Positions 6,583 through 6,629 of a stretch of DNA of 6,629 nt are shown piece by piece; the first letter of the stretch is position 1, and each line of letters starts with the position of its first letter. The stretch spans positions 1-6,629 of the forward strand of contig UQSX01000125.1 of assembly GCA_900543715.1 (NCBI GenBank), given 5' to 3'. The notes under the pieces are model-generated. The model searched no databases. It saw only the letters and a list, made by a program, of their open reading frames with translations, and had not been told where the DNA came from. This DNA comes from an uncultured Blautia sp. GTDB taxonomy: Bacteria; Bacillota; Clostridia; Lachnospirales; Lachnospiraceae. The position numbers and the translations under genes were made by a program.

Positions 6583-6629
6583 TCATTTTTTGCGGACAGT
6601 TCATACATGCTATCCTTTTCTGTTCTCTG
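6501..6629 (-). other. Short unrecognised open frame running in from the window edge
   Basis: A frame open from the window edge reads QRTEKDSMYELSAKNDRLT and then runs out of frame through the helicase motif region to a TGA at 6501-6503. The first 19 or so residues are polar and helix-like, and could be the truncated end of another gene joined to the helicase fragment near 6582. I do not recognise the family. The part below about 6582 is only the shifted reading of the helicase. With 43 codons visible it may equally be chance. Confidence 0.2.

Noticed and set aside
1..6629. CRISPR array, tRNA or rRNA gene, insertion sequence ends
   Set aside because: I saw no spaced direct repeats, cloverleaf-like sequence, transposase coding or terminal inverted repeats anywhere in the window.

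Overview
The window looks like part of an integrative and conjugative element (ICE), or a degraded one, from a low-GC Gram-positive bacterium. It is most probably a gut clostridium of the Lachnospiraceae type. The evidence is a helicase/methylase 'barrier' protein tail, a class B sortase and a very large YodL/LPD-type polyvalent protein in a row, with AGGAGG-type ribosome binding sites. All of these are features I know from Tn1549/CTn-like clostridial elements. The organism and element type are inferred from family knowledge, because no integrase, relaxase or attachment site lies in the window.

All recognisable genes are on the minus strand, so transcription runs from high to low coordinates. 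At the upstream edge (about 6582 to 5563) is the C-terminal end of a SNF2-type helicase/N6-methylase protein. Its frame starts inside conserved helicase motif VI, directly after an in-frame TGA, so it is a broken gene fragment. A 120-bp intergenic region (5443-5562) follows, with a possible promoter and a 10-bp inverted repeat. Next is an ORF6N-domain gene that has lost its middle: the N-terminal DNA-binding domain (5442-5095) runs, in another frame, straight into the C-terminal 'HDRFLILD...GASLKDAGKK' end of the same kind of protein (about 5106-4944). Seven bases later a NUDIX hydrolase gene begins (4936-4172). It ends in a strong rho-independent terminator (4158-4131), which lies immediately before the ribosome binding site of a class B sortase gene (GTG start at 4108, stop at 3344). 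The sortase stop codon touches the Shine-Dalgarno of the last and largest gene (3330-211), about 1039 residues. That protein has duplicated N-terminal modules, a YodL-like region, an LPD16-like region and an embedded pol-beta-type nucleotidyltransferase domain. A weaker terminator-like hairpin (152-115) follows it. Positions 1-110 hold no gene I can recognise.

The helicase, sortase and YodL/LPD protein look like the element backbone. They would serve DNA protection or establishment, cell-surface attachment of element proteins, and an unknown transfer-associated role. The ORF6N remnant and NUDIX gene look like a small cargo insertion between backbone genes. The helicase fragment and the large YodL/LPD protein are otherwise unrelated, yet both end in the same short basic tail motif (K-S-I-H-E-R/K-L/I about 30 residues from the C-terminus). 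This is the observation I find most worth following up.
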